Shown: positions 60,663 to 64,000 of the stretch, one piece after another
Layout: every line of letters starts with the position of its first letter
How positions within the stretch are numbered: the first letter of the stretch is position 1
NCBI GenBank assembly: GCA_009783465.1
Contig: WRDM01000004.1
Coordinates: 35,231 to 99,230, forward strand
From: Phycisphaerae bacterium
GTDB lineage: Bacteria; Planctomycetota; Phycisphaerae; SM23-33
Length of the DNA stretch: 64,000 bases
Reading direction: 5' to 3'
Position numbers and translations under genes: made by a program
The notes under the pieces: model-generated
The model's input: the letters and a program-made list of their open reading frames with translations, nothing else
What the model was told of the DNA's origin: nothing
The model's database searches: none

Positions 60663-63576
60663 CCAATGTGCGGAGGATGGTGTCCAGAACGGTATCGAGA
60701 TTTTTGGCAACATCCTGAGCGAGGAAGCGGAGGACGAAGTAGTGGTTTTCTTGGAGTAATGCGTCTTTGCGGCGGTCACGGCGGTAGGCGGCGGGGTCGT
60801 TCAGGTGTTGGTCGCCATCGAGTTCGATAGCGAAGCGGGCCACGGGGCACAACAGATCGACTTCCATTTTGCCCCAGCCGTCGAAGGCGATGGGCAGTTC
60901 GGCGTTCAGGTGGAACAGGCCCGCTGTTTGCGGCAGGGTCGCCAACCGGCGGTATAAAAACGCCTCCGTTGCGCTGCGGGCGCGAGTCACCTCGACCGCT
61001 TCGCGGTCTCCCAAAACCGCATCAACGTTCGTCACAATTGTTTCTGGCCTGGCGGCGTGGACGAACAGGTTGGCCAGGGGCGAATCCACGCCGTCGCAGA
61101 TGAGGCGGCGGACGCTGGCGGCGTAGTCTTGTTTCCATTGTGGATCGACCGGTAACGGGACATCGGCGGGCCAGCCGGGGACGGCGCTGGCGGGGAGGTG
61201 AATGCTGTAGCCGATGGCGTCATAGCCGCGACACCGCCGGTCGAACATTCGCGAGAGCATGGGCACGTTGAGGTCGGCGTAATCATAAATGCGAACCTCC
61301 CGCTTGCGGTCGTGCAGCCGGTGCAGTCGGCCCGCGTATTGGGCGACGGTGCCGCGCCAGGAGATCGGCAGCGTCAAAAACAGCGTGTCCAATCGGGCAT
61401 CATCAAACCCTTCGCCGATGTACCGCCCCGTCGCCAGCAACACGCGAGGTTCGTCGGCGGGAATCGACGCCAGCTGGGCGGACAGGGCGGCCAATTGTTT
61501 TTTGCCCATGCCGCCGCGCAGGACAATCACATGTTGAACCTCCGGTGTTAGCCGCTCGGCCAGCCGCTCCAGATGATCGGTGCGTTCCGTGAGCACGACC
61601 GGCGAGCGGCCTTCACGAACGGCCTGCACGACATCCTGACAAATCATGCCGTTGCGAACGTTGTCGGCAATCAGATCGCCGTACAAATCCTGGAACTGCA
61701 CGCGGACATCCGGGGCCGCCTCCGTTCGCGGGAAGAAGCCCGTCGGACGGACGAAAACCGAATGGGCAAAGGGCCGGGCGAGGGCCTGGGCTTTGGCGTC
61801 AACGCGATGTCGCACCGGCCCGCACTGCATGAAGATAATCGGGTGATGGCCGTCCTTGCGGGCCACGGTGGCGGACAGGCCCGTGACGTATTTCGCCTTC
61901 GCGCGGCGTGCGACCTGTTCGAAACTCTGGGCCGACAGATGGTGGCACTCGTCAACGATGAGTTGGCCATACTCGCCGACTCGATCGTCCACGACGCCTT
62001 TGCGAACCAAACTTTGAATGACGGCGACGTCCAGCGAGCCAGTCGATTTCTTCCGGCCGCCGCCGATTCGGCCAACGGCGTTTGGATGCAAATTCAGAAA
62101 TGTCGCCAAGCGCTCTGCCCATTGTTCCAACAGTTGTCGGCGGTGCACGAGAACCAATGTGTTGACGCGGCGCTGCGCGATCAGCCATGCCGCCAGGACC
62201 GTTTTGCCGAACGCCGTCGTCGCCGACAGGACGCCCGTGTCGTGCGCCAGCATCGCTTCGGCGACGGGTTGTTGTTCAGGCCGTAATTCGCCGTGGAAGG
62301 TCACATCCAACGGCTGGCCCTGGCAACGTTCATCGCGAAGGGTGTGTCCAATTCGCAGGCCGTCCAGCAATTCCCGCACGTCGTCCAGACACCCGCGAGG
62401 CAGGCCTATGTGTTTGGGAAAATCTTCCGCACAGGCGATGACACGAGGCTTGTCGTATGTGGGCAGCCGCATCGCCTGGGCCTTGTAAAACTCGGGATTC
62501 TGAAACGCCGCCAGCCGCGTCAACCGATTGCGAAGCGGCGCGGATAAGTCAGCCTTGGCGATGTAAATTTGATCGCCCAACACCAGTTCCAGACTTTCCG
62601 GCAGCGGCCCGGCGACGGGCGGCTCCGCGTGTCGCCGCGACGGTGGCGTCGTCCAAGGCATGCCTTCGTCCTCGTCATCTTCCGGTAGTGACAGCCGCAC
62701 TCCCACAACCCGTCCCTTGCCTTCCGCCGCACGGACGACCTCCTCCGCCCGCGCCCTGCTGATCTTTTCAATCGCCGCCAGGAATGCCCATTGGTCGGAA
62801 TAGGGTGTAAAATCGGCGGCCATATCTACAAAAACACTGTTCCCAAACTCGCGAGGCCCTTTCTGCAATGGCAACGCGATCAAATTCCCGAACCCGCCTC
62901 TGGGCAGCGTGTCTTGATTGGGAAAGAACCGATCATACGAATCCAACCCAACATCAGGCCGCCGCTCCATCGTCTCAGTCAACAAGTGCGCCCCAAGTTT
63001 CCGCGCCAACACGGCGGGGATTGCCTGCTCAAAAAACATCCACACATGCCCGCCGTTCCCGCTACGCGACCGTTCCACCACAGCCGGCATCTCCGCCTGC
63101 CGACACGTCTCCAGAAACGCGGCCACATCCTCCCGCCAATTCGTTTTGTCAAAATCCGCCGCCAGAAAACAGCATGTCTCGTCCAGCAGCATCGGATAAA
63201 CACCCATGACGAAATCCCGTCCAAAACCATCGCAACCGGACAAGTGCCATCGAATCACATCATCCGTAACCGCCAAAAACCGCCGATTCACACATTCCGC
63301 ACACTTAACCGCCCGCTTGTCACACACCCCGCGAACCCACTCATTCCCACACGCCGGCGCATAACCACACTTCCCAGTTTTCCGACTCTCAAACCGCCGC
63401 GGCCACACATCCTCCCGCCCACGAAACAACGACCGAAACAACGCAATCTTCATTTCCGGCGCAGAATGGTGATTCACCCCGGCGAAACGGTGATCCACGG
63501 CAGCAGTTGGCCCGCCCAGAGGCCATTGCTCACCATCCAAAGGCGCGTTCGAGAGGTTATTGTCAGATCGTTCCAT
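60637..63576 (-). CDS. Primase-helicase-nuclease fusion protein of the TOTE conflict type
   Basis: The 979-residue protein (a GTG at 63630 adds 18) has three parts. N-terminal (to about 330): an archaeo-eukaryotic-primase-like domain with a Cys cluster (CGYAPACG, CDKRAVKCAECVNR), the acidic CCFLAADFDKTNW, SRSGNGGHVWMFF and FFPNQDTLPRGGFGNLIALP. Middle: a superfamily II helicase with VLSATTAFGKTVLAAWL (Walker A), LIVDECHHLS (DECH), VTGLSATVARKDG, VLLATGRYIGEGFD and QYAGRLHRLHD. C-terminal (from about 890): a DUF559/Vsr-like nuclease with FAIELDGDQHLNDPAAYRRD and VLRFLAQDV. This order matches TOTE conflict system proteins, inferred to act against invading DNA. Confidence 0.9.
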   Translation of the reverse strand: MERSDNNLSNAPLDGEQWPLGGPTAAVDHRFAGVNHHSAPEMKIALFRSLFRGREDVWPRRFESRKTGKCGYAPACGNEWVRGVCDKRAVKCAECVNRRFLAVTDDVIRWHLSGCDGFGRDFVMGVYPMLLDETCCFLAADFDKTNWREDVAAFLETCRQAEMPAVVERSRSGNGGHVWMFFEQAIPAVLARKLGAHLLTETMERRPDVGLDSYDRFFPNQDTLPRGGFGNLIALPLQKGPREFGNSVFVDMAADFTPYSDQWAFLAAIEKISRARAEEVVRAAEGKGRVVGVRLSLPEDDEDEGMPWTTPPSRRHAEPPVAGPLPESLELVLGDQIYIAKADLSAPLRNRLTRLAAFQNPEFYKAQAMRLPTYDKPRVIACAEDFPKHIGLPRGCLDDVRELLDGLRIGHTLRDERCQGQPLDVTFHGELRPEQQPVAEAMLAHDTGVLSATTAFGKTVLAAWLIAQRRVNTLVLVHRRQLLEQWAERLATFLNLHPNAVGRIGGGRKKSTGSLDVAVIQSLVRKGVVDDRVGEYGQLIVDECHHLSAQSFEQVARRAKAKYVTGLSATVARKDGHHPIIFMQCGPVRHRVDAKAQALARPFAHSVFVRPTGFFPRTEAAPDVRVQFQDLYGDLIADNVRNGMICQDVVQAVREGRSPVVLTERTDHLERLAERLTPEVQHVIVLRGGMGKKQLAALSAQLASIPADEPRVLLATGRYIGEGFDDARLDTLFLTLPISWRGTVAQYAGRLHRLHDRKREVRIYDYADLNVPMLSRMFDRRCRGYDAIGYSIHLPASAVPGWPADVPLPVDPQWKQDYAASVRRLICDGVDSPLANLFVHAARPETIVTNVDAVLGDREAVEVTRARSATEAFLYRRLATLPQTAGLFHLNAELPIAFDGWGKMEVDLLCPVARFAIELDGDQHLNDPAAYRRDRRKDALLQENHYFVLRFLAQDVAKNLDTVLDTILRTLVNRRQGVR

Positions 63577-63650
63577 ACGGAGATTCTGTTCGGATTCCAG
63601 TTCGAAATAATACTGCGAAATCAGGTACACGTCACGTTGTTATCGAATCT

Positions 63651-64000
63651 GACCCCCGACATTTCCATGAAAGTTTCGATGCCGGCTTGGTGCCCGATGC
63701 CGATCTGAGCGACCTCGACGAAGCCGCCATTGCCGATTACCGCCAGACCCGGGCCGAAGCCAACCCGATCGCCGAAGAGTTGCGATGGCCCGACCTCGAA
63801 CTGTTGCAGTCGTTGAAGGCGGTGCGTCGCGACCCGGCAGGGAATTGGAAACCCACGGTCGCTGGCATGTTATTGTTCGGAAAATCGGTGGCCTTGCGAC
63901 GCACGTTTCCGATGACGCGCGTGGATTACATCCGCGTCCCAGGCAGGGAGTGGATACCGCATCCAGAACGCCGTTTCGATACGGTCGAACTGCGAGCCCC
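63651..64000 (+). pseudogene. 5'-truncated AlbA/schlafen-type ATP-binding regulator, runs off the window
   Basis: The frame reads DPRHFHESFDAGLVPDADLS, DLDEAAIADYRQTRAEANPI, LELLQSLKAV, PTVAGMLLFGKSVALRRTFP and RVDYIRVPGREWI, the middle portion of COG2865-type proteins (AlbA_2 DNA-binding plus ATP-binding domain). The N-terminal AlbA_2 domain, normally about 150 residues before this point, is missing: upstream bases are the 5' end of the oppositely oriented TOTE-type gene. It is therefore probably cut by the insertion of that unit. A GTG at 63687 could start a shortened product. Confidence 0.7.

Noticed and set aside
62791-63708. 305-codon plus-strand frame opposite the TOTE-type gene
   Set aside because: Antisense to the primase-like domain; the His/Pro/Arg-rich composition is typical of a shadow frame. 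The real plus-strand coding starts only at about 63651 in another frame.

Overview
The window is GC-rich bacterial DNA, most likely from an uncultured anaerobic member of the Planctomycetota (probably class Phycisphaerae). This is inferred from three PEP-CTERM proteins ending in variants of IPEPATMSLLALGGLALLRRR, a type-IV-pilin-like secreted protein, GH38 mannosidases and UroD-like proteins, an anaerobic sulfatase-maturase homologue, a MetV/MetF/GltD-like one-carbon module, and a large load of dispersed hairpin repeats. No rRNA or other direct taxonomic marker is present; one tRNA-Asp is.

Layout. 1-4.8 kb: 3' part of a giant exported protein of unknown function. 4.9-12.3 kb (minus strand): radical-SAM sulfatase maturase, metF, metV, a GltD-like flavoprotein, a HExxH membrane protein and a tandem NDK-like protein. 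12.6-14.9 kb: repeats, a candidate structured RNA with a strong terminator, queF and a shortened ApbE-like gene. 15-18.8 kb: a TPR protein followed by two nucleotidyltransferase modules (MntA/HepT, and a DUF6932-like/HTH pair whose promoter lies over a perfect palindrome). 18.8-25.9 kb: a PMT-like membrane glycosyltransferase and threonine synthase, both carrying in-frame hairpin insertions; two paralogous membrane proteins; a uronate-isomerase-like enzyme; a small low-GC gene. 26-31.2 kb: proC, a pilin-like protein, two PEP-CTERM proteins, tRNA-Asp. 31.3-40.9 kb: small membrane proteins and lipoproteins, TatD, an orphan DNA methyltransferase, a B12-binding-like protein, a third PEP-CTERM protein, a PHP phosphoesterase, and a secreted beta-helix gene whose start is preceded by 18 TGTC units. 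41-57.5 kb: two UroD-like enzymes, an M42-like peptidase, a CsgG/TPR protein, a HAD lipoprotein, two different GH38 mannosidases, a low-GC nucleotidyltransferase-like gene and an acetyltransferase. 57.5-64 kb: a mobile or defence segment with an HTH gene, a transposase remnant, nhaA, a tRNA-Lys fragment, a large primase-helicase-nuclease protein of the TOTE conflict type, and a 5'-truncated AlbA/schlafen-type gene running off the end.

The most unusual feature is the repeat landscape. About a dozen families of 70-190 bp imperfect palindromes sit between genes, inside one another, at gene ends where they supply the stop codon, and in frame inside two conserved proteins. One family keeps its pairing by compensatory changes in its arms. 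The second highlight is the tetranucleotide tract at the beta-helix gene: the start codon with the best ribosome-binding site is out of frame at the present copy number, which looks like a phase-variation switch in the OFF state.
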